Assembly (NCBI RefSeq): GCF_000368685.1
Contig: NZ_KB849623.1
Location: 186,001-250,000 of the forward strand
Reading direction: 5' to 3'
Length of the DNA stretch: 64,000 nt
From: Acinetobacter baylyi DSM 14961 = CIP 107474
GTDB taxonomy: Bacteria; Pseudomonadota; Gammaproteobacteria; Pseudomonadales; Moraxellaceae
Below the pieces are notes generated by a model, which searched no databases, had not been told where the DNA came from, and saw only the letters and a program-made list of their open reading frames with translations. Numbering within the stretch: position 1 is the stretch's first letter; each line of letters starts with the position of its first letter. Both the position numbers and the translations under genes were made by a program. This document shows positions 8,840 through 18,264 of this stretch, piece by piece.

Positions 8840-10486
8840 TTATTCTGGATATGCACGCTCCAAAATTAGTTTGGAATCTGGCATAACGGGTAATATTCCA
8901 GTCACTCGTCCATGCCAAGTACCATAACGAGACTGGATAAATGCATCGGATACCCAATGGGGAGCGTAGCGCCTCATCAATACGGCTTGTGTCAGCAGCA
9001 CCAAACGGCTAACAAAGTGACGGGCGCTAAACTGCAATTGCTCACTAGAATATTGCAACTCATCTTTCAACGCCTGAAGGTCCTGATACAAGCAAGACTC
9101 TTGCGCAGTTACATCGCCAAATGAATCGAATAAAACCTGAATAGATTCAGGATGACGCTGTATTGCCCTAAGCACATCCAGACACATAATATTTCCTGAG
9201 CCTTCCCAAATTGAATTAACAGGTGCTTCTTTAAACAGCCGAGACATTATGCCTGTCTCGACATAACCGTTGCCACCAAACACCTCCATAGCTTCGCCAG
9301 TCAACTCAACAGCACGCTTACAGATCCAGAACTTGGCTGCTGGCGTCAATAACCGTACCCATGCCTGTGAGATGTCATCATCACGTTGGTAGCATGCTGC
9401 CAAATGCATGCTCAAGTGTAGCGCTGCTTCAGTTTCCAGTGCCATATCGGTCAGAACTGCCTGCATAAGCGGTTGATCTGCAAGAACTCGACCAAATGCA
9501 CGACGCTGACGTGTGTAAGCGATACATTGTACCAAAGCCTGACGAAGTATCGCTGTACTTCCAACCGAACATGTTAAACGGGTATAGGTTGCCATCTCGA
9601 TAATCGTGGGAATACCTCGCCCTTCCTCTCCAATCATAATGCCCAATGCATCGCGAAATTCGACTTCACTACTGGAATTACTTTTATTGCCCACCTTATT
9701 TTTGAGCTGCTGAATCTCAATATGGTTTTTACTCCCATTTGATAACCAACGCGGCACAAAAAAACAGGCGAGTTCCTCTTGTGAAGTTTGTGCGACCACC
9801 AAATGCGCATCCGACATGGGTGCAGAAAAAAACCATTTATGCCCCGTCAATAAATATTCCTCTCCACGACCTGAAATACCAACGGGCTTGGCGAATGTTT
9901 GATTGGCACGCACATCCGAGCCACCCTGCTTTTCGGTCATTCCCATTCCAACCCAGATTGATGATTTCTGGGAGATGAGTATATCTCGTTCATCATAGTC
10001 ACAAGAAAGCAGTTTTTTACCTAAGGTTTGCCATAATTTAGATTCGCGTTGAATCAAGGGAATACTTCCTAATGTCATTGCGCTCGGACACAAACTGCCA
10101 CTTTCAACCTGGCCACTCAAATAAAAACGCGCAGCCCACTCCACCCAACCCGTTTGAGCAGCGCTTGTAATAAATGGATGTGCATGTAATGCATATTCAC
10201 GATTTTGTCGCATCCATTGATGCCAGGCGGGATGAAACTCAACTTCATCGATTCGTCGGCCACGCGCATCAAAACCATGCAATTGTGGTAAATGTCGATT
10301 GGCTTGATCTGCCAGCATATAACTACGTTGATGACCAAGTATTTCGCCAAACGTTGTAAGCTGTTTCTGCTCGTGATGTCCATAACGTTTCAGAATTTCC
10401 TGTAAAGGCACATCGCTTTGATATAAATTGTAGTTACATAATTCATTAAATTGGTTATCAGACTGATCGGGTATCCTTGTCATCAT
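8840..10486 (-). CDS. aidB: Acyl-CoA dehydrogenase family protein, AidB-like
   Basis: A 548-residue flavoprotein close in length to E. coli AidB (about 541). It has the AidB-type N-terminal extension, then the acyl-CoA dehydrogenase helical, beta and helical domains. 'GMGMTEKQGGSDVRANQT' is the FAD/substrate loop (M-T-E-x-x-G-G-S-D). 'EVFGGNGYVETG' and 'SIWEGSGNIMCLDVLR' match the C-terminal family signatures. AidB belongs to the adaptive response to alkylation and binds DNA; its true reaction is unclear. An isovaleryl-CoA dehydrogenase role is less likely given the length. It starts with a double ATG, and the second Met is equally possible. It is divergent from katA across a 593-base spacer. 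Confidence 0.8.
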   Translation of the reverse strand: MMTRIPDQSDNQFNELCNYNLYQSDVPLQEILKRYGHHEQKQLTTFGEILGHQRSYMLADQANRHLPQLHGFDARGRRIDEVEFHPAWHQWMRQNREYALHAHPFITSAAQTGWVEWAARFYLSGQVESGSLCPSAMTLGSIPLIQRESKLWQTLGKKLLSCDYDERDILISQKSSIWVGMGMTEKQGGSDVRANQTFAKPVGISGRGEEYLLTGHKWFFSAPMSDAHLVVAQTSQEELACFFVPRWLSNGSKNHIEIQQLKNKVGNKSNSSSEVEFRDALGIMIGEEGRGIPTIIEMATYTRLTCSVGSTAILRQALVQCIAYTRQRRAFGRVLADQPLMQAVLTDMALETEAALHLSMHLAACYQRDDDISQAWVRLLTPAAKFWICKRAVELTGEAMEVFGGNGYVETGIMSRLFKEAPVNSIWEGSGNIMCLDVLRAIQRHPESIQVLFDSFGDVTAQESCLYQDLQALKDELQYSSEQLQFSARHFVSRLVLLTQAVLMRRYAPHWVSDAFIQSRYGTWHGRVTGILPVMPDSKLILERAYPE

Positions 10487-11079
10487 GCGACTTATCCATG
10501 GTTTATTTTATTTCTAGATGGTTTTCTAGATATACCAGAATTTTGGGCACATAGGTCATGATGATCTTTATTTTCCAAACATATGATTTTCTTATCATTT
10601 AATCTTTAAATATCAAGCCATTAGCAATTATTATGTATATCAGTAGTACTAATTTTCTCAAAATTAAAAATATGATCGACCAAATTCATTGATCTTAATT
10701 CAAACGTTGTCTTTACATGATTCATCTACTATGCTGAAAAATAAATATAAAATTCCTTATAATCGTTTTTATCTCTTAATTAAATTATTTTAATCGTTTT
10801 GCTATTTTATAACAGACCCTTTATGGTAATAAAAGTAAACCATGCTGCATCATTCACTAACATCTACAGAATAACCTTGTGACATAGATTGAAGTGTGCA
10901 TAGCACTGTCACACGTTGATTCTAAAATTGAATAACTTAACCTTGAAAAATGCATGTTTTGAGTACTTTTTACAAAAAATGCAATGTTATTCGAGGATAG
11001 GAATGCTAGTTATATAATGTTGCTATATCCATGACATTATTAAAATTTTCACTACTAAAACACTTGACGGAGAATTCTA
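10487..11079. other. Long AT-rich spacer between aidB and katA
   Basis: This 593-base stretch separates divergent aidB and katA and holds no convincing gene. Near aidB there is a 9-base direct repeat TTTCTAGAT (10511-10519 and 10523-10531) at a 12-base interval, each copy containing palindromic TCTAGA. Near katA there is a -10-like TATAAT at 11013-11018. The rest is AT-rich without clear hairpins. The length leaves room for regulatory sites of both stress genes. Confidence 0.5.
10990..11020 (+). promoter_or_regulatory. Candidate katA promoter
   Basis: A perfect TATAAT lies at 11013-11018, about 60 bases before the katA start. No good -35 hexamer lies 16-18 bases upstream, as is common for activator-dependent promoters. 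OxyR control would fit a catalase, but I could not align the four ATAG/CTAT half-sites of an OxyR site with the expected spacing. Confidence 0.35.
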
Positions 11080-12600
11080 ATGAGTGACGATAAGTTAAAG
11101 TGTCCAGTCACCCACCTTACGACTGATGCAGGCGCGCCTGTTGTAGACAATCAGAACAGTATGACGGCAGGTGCACGTGGTCCACTTCTGACCCAAGATC
11201 TCTGGCTCAATGAGAAAATGGCTAATTTTGCACGTGAAGTTATTCCAGAACGTCGTATGCATGCCAAAGGGTCAGGAGCATTTGGTACTTTTACGGTAAC
11301 CCACGATATTACACAGTATTCCCGTGCCAAAATATTCAGTGAAATTGGGAAAAAAACTGAAATGTTTGCCCGCTTTTCAACGGTCGCAGGTGAACGTGGT
11401 GCTGCCGATGCAGAACGTGATATTCGCGGTTTTGCCCTCAAGTTTTATACCGAAGAAGGTAACTGGGACATGGTGGGAAACAATACGCCTGTGTTCTTTA
11501 TGCGTGATCCACGTAAGTTCCCAGATCTTAACAAAGCAGTAAAACGCGACCCAAAAACTAATTTACGTAGTGCCACCTATAACTGGGATTTCTGGACGCT
11601 ACTGCCTGAAGCACTGCATCAGGTCACAATTGTGATGTCAGATCGTGGTATTCCAGATGGATATCGCCATATGCATGGTTTTGGTAGCCATACTTATAGC
11701 TTCATCAATGCCAGCAATGAGCGCTTTTGGGTAAAATTCCATTTCCGCACCCAGCAAGGTATTAAGAATTTAACTGATGCTGAAGCTGAAGCGATTGTTG
11801 CCAAAGACCGTGAAAGTAGCCAAAGCGATTTGTTCAATGCGATTGAACAAGGTAACTATCCAAAATGGACCATGTTCGTTCAAATCATGCCAGAAACTGA
11901 TGCGGAAAAAGTACCCTATCATCCATTTGACCTCACTAAAGTCTGGCCGCATGGGGATTACCCACTGATCGAAGTCGGTGAATTTGAACTAAATCGTAAT
12001 GCTGAAAATTATTTTCAGGATGTTGAGCAAGCGACATTTGCACCAAGTAATCTAGTTCCAGGGATTAGCTACTCTCCAGACCGCATGTTACAAGCACGTT
12101 TGGTGAACTATGCCGATGCACACCGCTATCGTGTTGGTGTAAATCACACTCAAATTCCAGTAAATGCGCCGCGTTGTCCAGTGCATAGTAACCGCCGTGA
12201 CGGACAAGGCCGTATGGATGGTAACTATGGTGGTTTACCACACTACGAACCGAACAGTTTCCATCAATGGCAAGAACAGCCTGAGTTTCGTGAACCGCCT
12301 TTAAAAATTACGGGCGATGCAGATTTCTGGGATTTCCGTCAAGATGACAGCGACTATTTTAGCCAGCCCCGTGCTTTGTTTAATTTGATGAATGATGAGC
12401 AAAAACAGGCATTATTTGGTAATACGGCACGTGCGATGGGTGATGCGCTCGACTTCATTAAATATCGCCACATCCGTAATTGCTACGCCTGTGATCCTGC
12501 CTATGGAGAAGGTGTTGCTCAGGCACTCGGCATGACGGTTGCAGATGCTCAAGCAGCCCGTGACAGTGATCCTGCTAAAGGTCATCCTGGTTTCTTATAA
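11080..12600 (+). CDS. katA: Monofunctional haem catalase, KatA type (clade 3)
   Basis: A 506-residue small-subunit catalase that converts hydrogen peroxide to water and oxygen. The distal active-site His is H61 ('[11 protein letters not shown]') and the distal Asn is N134 ('[10 protein letters not shown]'). The catalase signature lies around 95-115 ('[15 protein letters not shown]'), and the proximal haem Tyr is Y344 in '[12 protein letters not shown]'. There is no C-terminal flavodoxin-like extension, so it is not the large KatE form. The ATG follows GACGGAG with normal spacing. It stands alone with its own long upstream region and a strong terminator 12 bases after the stop. Confidence 0.93.
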   Translation: MSDDKLKCPVTHLTTDAGAPVVDNQNSMTAGARGPLLTQDLWLNEKMANFAREVIPERRMHAKGSGAFGTFTVTHDITQYSRAKIFSEIGKKTEMFARFSTVAGERGAADAERDIRGFALKFYTEEGNWDMVGNNTPVFFMRDPRKFPDLNKAVKRDPKTNLRSATYNWDFWTLLPEALHQVTIVMSDRGIPDGYRHMHGFGSHTYSFINASNERFWVKFHFRTQQGIKNLTDAEAEAIVAKDRESSQSDLFNAIEQGNYPKWTMFVQIMPETDAEKVPYHPFDLTKVWPHGDYPLIEVGEFELNRNAENYFQDVEQATFAPSNLVPGISYSPDRMLQARLVNYADAHRYRVGVNHTQIPVNAPRCPVHSNRRDGQGRMDGNYGGLPHYEPNSFHQWQEQPEFREPPLKITGDADFWDFRQDDSDYFSQPRALFNLMNDEQKQALFGNTARAMGDALDFIKYRHIRNCYACDPAYGEGVAQALGMTVADAQAARDSDPAKGHPGFL

Positions 12601-12612
12601 TAGAAAAGCAAT

Positions 12613-12638
12613 AAAAAACCACCTGCGGGTGGTTTTTT
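12613..12638. terminator. Bidirectional terminator between katA and the MBL-fold gene
   Basis: An 11-bp perfect stem (12613-12623 with 12628-12638) has a four-base TGCG loop and runs of A and T at its ends, so it can serve both convergent genes. Confidence 0.85.
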
Positions 12639-12655
12639 ATTGCAAACAAAAAGCT

Positions 12656-13708
12656 TTAAACAGTGAGCTTATGTCCTTCACGGATACAGTAAAATGGATT
12701 GACCAATTTAGATGAGGTTTTTAACAGATGCGTAAGTTCACGCTCTGGATCATCACGATGTTCATCTGTGAGCTGAAATGTTCGATAATGAATTGCCATG
12801 GTTCGTTGTGCATGTAAATCTAGATGTGCATGCAGAGCATCTTGTGGATTCATATGGACATACTGCATCAAATCGCGCGGTTCATAGGCTCCGATTGGTA
12901 ACAATGCAATTCGAGGGGCACCACAACGCTCATAAATTTCTTTAAAATGTGGCCCATAACCTGTGTCGCCAGCAAAAAAAGCGTGACCTGATTCTGCAAT
13001 AACTGAAAACCCACCCCACAAGGCTTTGCCTTGATCACGTATACCACGACCTGAACCGTGTTGAGCTGGCGTATACATAATGGTGAGATCGTGAAACGGG
13101 ATCATCTGCCACCAGTCCATCTCAATCACATGATAGTCTTTGGGTAAATAATATTGATTTCCTAATCCAGTATAGATGGGCATTGCGAATTTACGATGTA
13201 GCCATTCCAGTGTCGCCAGATCCATATGATCATAATGATTGTGGCTGAGCAACACGGCGTGAATTGTGGGCAAGTGTTCCAGTGCAATTCCTGCTGGGCA
13301 AACCCGACGCGGGCCACGACCTTGGTGAGGACTGGCATATTCGCACCAGACTGGATCGGTAATAAAATTATATGGCCCAATCTGAAGCAGTACTGTTGCA
13401 TGACCAACAAACCATACTTGCCAGTCGTCTAAGCTGGCATGTGGCCGATTTTGTGGAATGGCAATAGGCGTGTTAAGGCGCAGCTCATATTCACGAGATA
13501 TGTCGACCTGCCATGTGTATGATTCACGCGTCGCTAACCAACGCAGAAGTTCAGTCGAACCACGCGCAGACGGACGTTTCACCTGATTATAGAAACGGGC
13601 TGGCCCCGCTTGCTCAGAATCTACATAATGAAAAGAAGGCTTACTCCATGTATGGGTCAAACAAGATTTAGTCGGCAATTGATAAGTTAATGTCGGCTTC
13701 TCTTTCAT
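12656..13708 (-). CDS. MBL-fold metal-dependent hydrolase (RomA/NAPE-PLD-like)
   Basis: A 350-residue metallo-beta-lactamase-fold protein. The metal motif is H156-N-H158-Y-D160-H161, with further likely ligands in 'FFAGDTGYG' and a late His ('AIHYRTF'). The length and the N-terminal extension before 'VWFVGHATVLLQIG' match bacterial RomA/UlaG-like and NAPE-PLD-like hydrolases, whose bacterial substrates are mostly unknown. It is convergent with katA and follows the CDF transporter gene on the same strand by 55 bases, so it may be co-transcribed with it. No substrate is assigned. Confidence 0.78.
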   Translation of the reverse strand: MKEKPTLTYQLPTKSCLTHTWSKPSFHYVDSEQAGPARFYNQVKRPSARGSTELLRWLATRESYTWQVDISREYELRLNTPIAIPQNRPHASLDDWQVWFVGHATVLLQIGPYNFITDPVWCEYASPHQGRGPRRVCPAGIALEHLPTIHAVLLSHNHYDHMDLATLEWLHRKFAMPIYTGLGNQYYLPKDYHVIEMDWWQMIPFHDLTIMYTPAQHGSGRGIRDQGKALWGGFSVIAESGHAFFAGDTGYGPHFKEIYERCGAPRIALLPIGAYEPRDLMQYVHMNPQDALHAHLDLHAQRTMAIHYRTFQLTDEHRDDPERELTHLLKTSSKLVNPFYCIREGHKLTV

Positions 13709-13763
13709 AGGTGATTTCAGTCATCATCTCGTGGTCAAATAAACATATTTTTACGCATGTTTT

Positions 13764-14741
13764 TCATTTAACTTTAGCAGCGACTATTTCTCCGTTTTGT
13801 TGATTTAATCGTCCTTTCATCCTCTCTAACCAAACTTCATTAGATTGGGGCTTAATAAAGAGTGCCACAATTTCAGGATGAATCTGTTTAATTTGTGCTT
13901 CAATTCGATTGACGCAATTTTCAATCTCATCCGAGATCAAACCATCTTTAAACTCAAGACTCAAAGATGCAATGACCTGATGCGCACCTATCTGTTCTGT
14001 CAGGACACCATTGGCAGAGTAAACTGCTTCATCGTCCTGAGCAATACGTAATACATTTTTACGTAGCTCTGGATCTGCTGTTTCTCCTAATAATAACCCT
14101 TTGGTCTCACGTGCCAATAAAAAAGCAGAAACAGCAAGTACAACACCAATCAATACCGATGCCACACCATCCAGAATAGGTATCTGTAAAAATTGTGCCG
14201 CGGTAATACCTATCAATGCAATAATCAAACCAATCAAAGCTGCCGAGTCTTCAAACAGTACAGTAAATGTCGTTGGATCTTTGCTTCGCTTAAATGCTTC
14301 AAAATAGCCCAATGAACCTTTCATTTTTTTAAAATTTTTAACCGCCACCCACCAAGATGCGCCTTCACACAAAATTGCAAAACCAAGAACCAAATAATTG
14401 ACCAATGGATATTTCATTTCTTCAGGCTGAAGAATATGCGAAACACCTTGATAAATAGAGACCACAGCCCCCAATGCAAAGACCAGTAAAGCGACAATAA
14501 AGGCCCAAAAATACAATTCCCGACCATACCCAAAGGGATGGCGATAATTGGCAGGCTTTTGGGATTTTTTCAAACCATAGAGTAATAAAATCTCATTTAG
14601 GCTATCCACAACCGAGTGAATTGCTTCACTTAACATGGCAGCACTGTTGGTAAAATATGCAGCAATAAACTTGCTTAGAGCAATAAGTAAATTGCCAACT
14701 AGCGCTGCATATACAACAATTTTACTGGATGATGAAGACAT
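13764..14741 (-). CDS. Cation diffusion facilitator (CDF) metal efflux transporter
   Basis: A 325-residue membrane protein with about five to six hydrophobic helices in the first 210 residues and a cytoplasmic C-terminal domain. The metal-site helix 'SEAIHSVVDSLNE' has H42 and D46 (HxxxD), and a second acidic helix carries 'LFEDSAALIG'. CDF proteins export divalent cations such as zinc, cobalt, iron or manganese in exchange for protons. The metal is not predictable with confidence. The MBL-fold gene follows on the same strand. A 353-base AT-rich spacer separates it from the divergent LysR gene. Confidence 0.85.
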   Translation of the reverse strand: MSSSSSKIVVYAALVGNLLIALSKFIAAYFTNSAAMLSEAIHSVVDSLNEILLLYGLKKSQKPANYRHPFGYGRELYFWAFIVALLVFALGAVVSIYQGVSHILQPEEMKYPLVNYLVLGFAILCEGASWWVAVKNFKKMKGSLGYFEAFKRSKDPTTFTVLFEDSAALIGLIIALIGITAAQFLQIPILDGVASVLIGVVLAVSAFLLARETKGLLLGETADPELRKNVLRIAQDDEAVYSANGVLTEQIGAHQVIASLSLEFKDGLISDEIENCVNRIEAQIKQIHPEIVALFIKPQSNEVWLERMKGRLNQQNGEIVAAKVK

Positions 14742-15094
14742 AATTTTTATTTTCAGTTAAATAAGGCATCTTTATATGTTATAGCGTCAAGCTATTTTAT
14801 TTTAAAATGTTTTACTGTTGAAAATTGTTTTTAGTCCACTAAATATTATTTTCAACGCCAAATAATGATATAAAATGTATTTTAAACACTCCTATTCGCG
14901 TGTCACATTCATTTTATTTATGCATTTGATTAAACTAATTTATGAATTAATTCATGAATTTATTTTTTATATCGAATTATTAATGATGACCAAAATACTA
15001 TTTATTTTATAAATGACAAAAGCGGTTTTAAAGATTTTCTATTGATTTAATATACTTTAGACTGGCTCAAGCAAGACATTTCTGGATTAACTTA
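14742..15094. other. AT-rich divergent spacer between the CDF and LysR genes
   Basis: This 353-base stretch has no gene. It is very AT-rich and contains a perfect 14-bp palindrome, ATGAATT followed by AATTCAT, at about 14940-14956. The left half is partly repeated just downstream. The setting and half-site style are compatible with a LysR-type operator, but that is inference. Confidence 0.4.
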
Positions 15095-15991
15095 GTGGAA
15101 TTGCGTCATCTCCGATATTTCGTCACTGTAGCTGAAGAGCTTAACTTTAGTAAAGCTGCCTTAAAACTTTATACTGCTCAACCCTCACTTAGCCAACAGA
15201 TCAAAGATTTGGAAGAAGACGTCGGTGTACAACTTCTTTATCGAACCAAACGTAAAGTGGAGCTCACAGAAGAAGGCGCTGTATTTTTAGAACAGGCTCG
15301 GCTTACTTTGGCTCAGGCAGATAAAGCGGTCATGATGGCACGCAAAGTCTCTCAGGCAAAGCAACAATGTTTGCGCATCGGTTTTGTTCCTGTTGCAGAA
15401 GTACAAGTATTTCCGCATGTGTTACCTAATTTTCGTGCGCATCATCCAGAACTTAGAATTGAACTCCATAGTTTAAATAACGATCAGCAACTTAAGGCGC
15501 TTAAACGTGGTGAACTCGATTTATGTTTTATCCGAGATAATATTCAGCATCGTGATGGTATCCATAGTCAATTGGTATTAAGTGAACCACTCATTTTTAT
15601 CCTGCCTAAACAGCATCCATTGGCCAAACTTGAACGCATTCCGCTTGAAGCATTAAACAATATCGATTTTATTATTCCGGCAGCAGATCAGGCCAGAGTG
15701 TTAAACCAGCATATTTTGCAGTTTGCCAAACAACATCAGATCCAGTTCAACATTATTCAAAGTGCTGATACTGTCTTATCCAACATTACTTCTGTGGCAC
15801 TCAATCTGGGCTGTAGTATTTTACCTAATTATGTGTCAACACTCTTGCCAGAAAATTGTGTGATGCGACCACTTGATATTGAATTGCCACATTTTGATTT
15901 ATTTATGGCTTACCAATCAGCATCAAAAACGCCACCAGTAACGACATTTATCAAGGCATTGGACAAATGGTTTCAACCTGCTGGCTATTGA
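15095..15991 (+). CDS. LysR-family transcriptional regulator, CatM/BenM-like
   Basis: A 298-residue LysR protein beginning 'ELRHLRYFVTVAEELNFSKAA', the N-terminal pattern of the CatM/BenM/HcaR group that controls aromatic-compound genes in Acinetobacter. The winged HTH spans about 1-60 and the effector domain about 90-295. Translation appears to start at GTG (15095); no in-frame ATG would retain the HTH. The target is not obvious: the downstream gene is a DUF1345 membrane protein 120 bases away, and the divergent gene is a CDF transporter. The start region lacks a strong Shine-Dalgarno. Confidence 0.82.
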   Translation: MELRHLRYFVTVAEELNFSKAALKLYTAQPSLSQQIKDLEEDVGVQLLYRTKRKVELTEEGAVFLEQARLTLAQADKAVMMARKVSQAKQQCLRIGFVPVAEVQVFPHVLPNFRAHHPELRIELHSLNNDQQLKALKRGELDLCFIRDNIQHRDGIHSQLVLSEPLIFILPKQHPLAKLERIPLEALNNIDFIIPAADQARVLNQHILQFAKQHQIQFNIIQSADTVLSNITSVALNLGCSILPNYVSTLLPENCVMRPLDIELPHFDLFMAYQSASKTPPVTTFIKALDKWFQPAGY

Positions 15992-16111
15992 CCATTTTAA
16001 ATGATTTTTATGGTCATAGATCTACGCATTCGATTTCAGACAAGAATCATTTATTTATGCTATACATTTGAAAATCACAGCATTGCCTAAGATACAGGGA
16101 CGTTAAAAATC

Positions 16112-16786
16112 ATGATTCGATTTTTTTCTCAAATTCGTAGCAGCATTTATACACGTCCACATTTTTTTATTGCTTTGTGTGTTGGCTTAATCATGGCCCT
16201 TTCACTGTCATGGTTGACAGTTTGGCATTGGTCCACCATCACCCTGATCAGTTGGAATATCGCTGTTATTTTATATTTTACCCATGTGATACGCTTAATC
16301 TGGCATGTCGATATCGATGCAATGCAACAACAAGCCAAACGTCAGGATGAAAGCAAATGGGTGATTATGCTTGTAGTCTTGCTCGCGTTAGGCATGTGTC
16401 TGATAGCCATTGTGGTGCAGTTGTCCATTTTGTCTAAAAACAGTCCTTATGAAATTGAACATGTCGGATTGGCAATGTTAACCATTATTTCGGCATGGAT
16501 TTTTATGCATACTGTATTTGCTTTGCACTATGCCCATGATTTTTATATGGCACGCAGTAAAGGTAAAGATGACGGTCTGGATTTTCCTAAAACAGCAGAT
16601 CCAACCTACGCTGATTTTTTATATTTTAGTTACATCATTGGCACATCAGCACAAACTGCTGATGTTTCAATCACGTCACGTGCCATGCGACTGCTCAATA
16701 TTTTCCATGCCTTTCTGGCATTTTGTTTTAATACCACGATCTTAGCCATCTGTATTAATGTCGCAGCCAGTTTTTTATCCAATTAA
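16112..16786 (+). CDS. DUF1345 family integral membrane protein
   Basis: A 224-residue protein with about five hydrophobic segments (near residues 20-60, 85-110, 120-140 and 190-220). It has the DUF1345 features: a conserved 'W' loop between the first helices and the 'YADFLYFSYIIGTSAQTADV' segment before the last helices. The family has no established function. It follows the LysR gene in the same orientation and ends at a clear hairpin terminator. Whether the LysR gene regulates it is unknown. Confidence 0.82.
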   Translation: MIRFFSQIRSSIYTRPHFFIALCVGLIMALSLSWLTVWHWSTITLISWNIAVILYFTHVIRLIWHVDIDAMQQQAKRQDESKWVIMLVVLLALGMCLIAIVVQLSILSKNSPYEIEHVGLAMLTIISAWIFMHTVFALHYAHDFYMARSKGKDDGLDFPKTADPTYADFLYFSYIIGTSAQTADVSITSRAMRLLNIFHAFLAFCFNTTILAICINVAASFLSN

Positions 16787-16791
16787 ATAAA

Positions 16792-16815
16792 AAGGAAAGC
16801 ATCTTCGCTTTCCTT
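16792..16815. terminator. Hairpin terminator between the DUF1345 and GST genes
   Basis: A 9-bp perfect stem (16792-16800 with 16807-16815) has a six-base loop. The A-run before it would serve as the U-tract for the convergent minus-strand GST gene; the plus-strand T-tract is weak. Confidence 0.7.
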
Positions 16816-16832
16816 CGTCACTTTAAATCTGT

Positions 16833-17438
16833 TTAATTCGCAAAAATAGAATTACTCTGTTTTAAACTGTCTCGTTGTCGAATTGTCGCAAGATACCGGT
16901 CTATCGCAGGATCCGCTTTTAACTGTCCCGTTTTGCTTTGCCAAAGCAACATCGCACCAACACATACATCTGCTACGGTAAACTGTTCACCGCATAAATA
17001 AGGATGTGCTTCATTCAATCCCTGAATCAATGCGCGATACGCATCTGTTTCATCACCATAACTCATAAACATTTTTTGTTCAGATTGAATTTGAATACCT
17101 CGCATCTGATCGGTTGCCAATGCATCCCATGGTCCTGAGATAAAAAATAGCCAGCGATAATACAGACCTCGTTTCGGATCATTAAGAGCAGGTGCTAAAT
17201 TCTTTTCTGGAAATTTATCTGCCAAATAGGCACAAACTGCAGCAAGTTCATAGATCACGACATCGCCATCAGTGAGTACAGGTACTTTGCCAAATGGATT
17301 TAATTTGAGATATTCGGGCGATTTCATGCTGGTATTATATTCAACCTCAATCCGCTCACACTCGATCCCAAGCTCGATGAGTAACCACTCAACCACGACA
17401 CCGCGTGATTCTTTATTGGTATAAAGTTTAAGACCCAT
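16833..17438 (-). CDS. Glutathione S-transferase family protein
   Basis: A 201-residue soluble GST. The N-terminal thioredoxin-like domain (1-80) contains 'NPFGKVPVLTDGDVVIYELAAVCAYLAD', where the cis-Pro and the E/L pair bind glutathione. The helical C-terminal domain has 'GEQFTVADVCVGAMLLW'. It probably conjugates or reduces electrophilic substrates with glutathione. It lies 52 bases after the WYL-domain regulator gene on the same strand, so the two are likely one transcript and the regulator may control it. The substrate is unknown. Confidence 0.86.
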   Translation of the reverse strand: MGLKLYTNKESRGVVVEWLLIELGIECERIEVEYNTSMKSPEYLKLNPFGKVPVLTDGDVVIYELAAVCAYLADKFPEKNLAPALNDPKRGLYYRWLFFISGPWDALATDQMRGIQIQSEQKMFMSYGDETDAYRALIQGLNEAHPYLCGEQFTVADVCVGAMLLWQSKTGQLKADPAIDRYLATIRQRDSLKQSNSIFAN

Positions 17439-17489
17439 CTGATTTACTCCTTTTTTGATGTGATCGGTCTAGTGTAGAGCAGTCGATTG

Positions 17490-18185
17490 TCAGTTCTTGT
17501 CAGTAGTGCTACATACTTCCTGAGTCCACCATTGATGAAACAGTTTTTGCTTAAACTGAGGATAAATCTCCTGACTTAAATGAAGTTGTTGGATTCGATC
17601 AATCCTAAAGTTTCGAAATGCCTGCCGCAGCTCACACCAAGCAGCCAGCATAATTTTGTCGTTAAAATATCCCATTGCAAACGGCCATAAAATACGATGA
17701 CTCTCTCTTTGTTGCTCATCCCAATACATCACCGAAATCTTGACTTGTCGCCGAATCGCCATTCGGATTTGTTCTAGAATTTTCATATCGACAGGCAGCC
17801 AGACATTAAATGCTCTTAATGTCGTTTGCTCAAGCAAATGCTGGCGATGAGCGGGTAAAACCGAATTTAGTTTGGTCAATACCGAAGAAGAAGCACACTG
17901 TAACTCACCATCAGGCACACTTTTAAGCCAATGCAGTGCCAGAAAAATTGCTTCTACCTCTGTTTCATTGAGTGTGATCGGCGGCAGAAAAAAATCTTCT
18001 TTAAGTTGAAATCCCATTCCTGCACAGGCATCAATTCTTACTCCTTGTTGCCGGAGCGTCTCGATATCTCGATAAACACTTCGCTGGCTAATGCCAAGTT
18101 GCGCTGCCAACGTTTGTGAGGTTACTGGATATTTGGCTTCTCTCAAATGCTGCAATAAATTCAATAATCGAATTGAACGACTCAT
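17490..18185 (-). CDS. YafY-type HTH/WYL-domain transcriptional regulator
   Basis: With the ATG at 18185 the product is 231 residues. That start has AGAGG five bases upstream, which is better than the GTG at 18218 that would add 11 residues. The N-terminal DeoR-like winged helix spans about 1-60 ('TLAAQLGISQRSVYRDIETLRQQGV'), followed by a WYL ligand-binding domain (about 125-225) with 'AAWCELRQAFRNFRIDRI'. WYL regulators usually sense small ligands or nucleic-acid species. The GST gene follows in the same direction, suggesting a regulator-detoxification pair. Confidence 0.85.
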   Translation of the reverse strand: MSRSIRLLNLLQHLREAKYPVTSQTLAAQLGISQRSVYRDIETLRQQGVRIDACAGMGFQLKEDFFLPPITLNETEVEAIFLALHWLKSVPDGELQCASSSVLTKLNSVLPAHRQHLLEQTTLRAFNVWLPVDMKILEQIRMAIRRQVKISVMYWDEQQRESHRILWPFAMGYFNDKIMLAAWCELRQAFRNFRIDRIQQLHLSQEIYPQFKQKLFHQWWTQEVCSTTDKN

Positions 18186-18264
18186 CTGAACCTCTAGTTT
18201 TTTATCAGAGAGAAACACGCTGAGGTTTACTCTCTGTCTGTTTTACTAGATGCCTAATTAAGAT

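Noticed and set aside
10860..11079. OxyR site before katA
   Set aside because: ATAG-like half-sites occur, but not with the 7-base spacing of four half-sites required by the known consensus.
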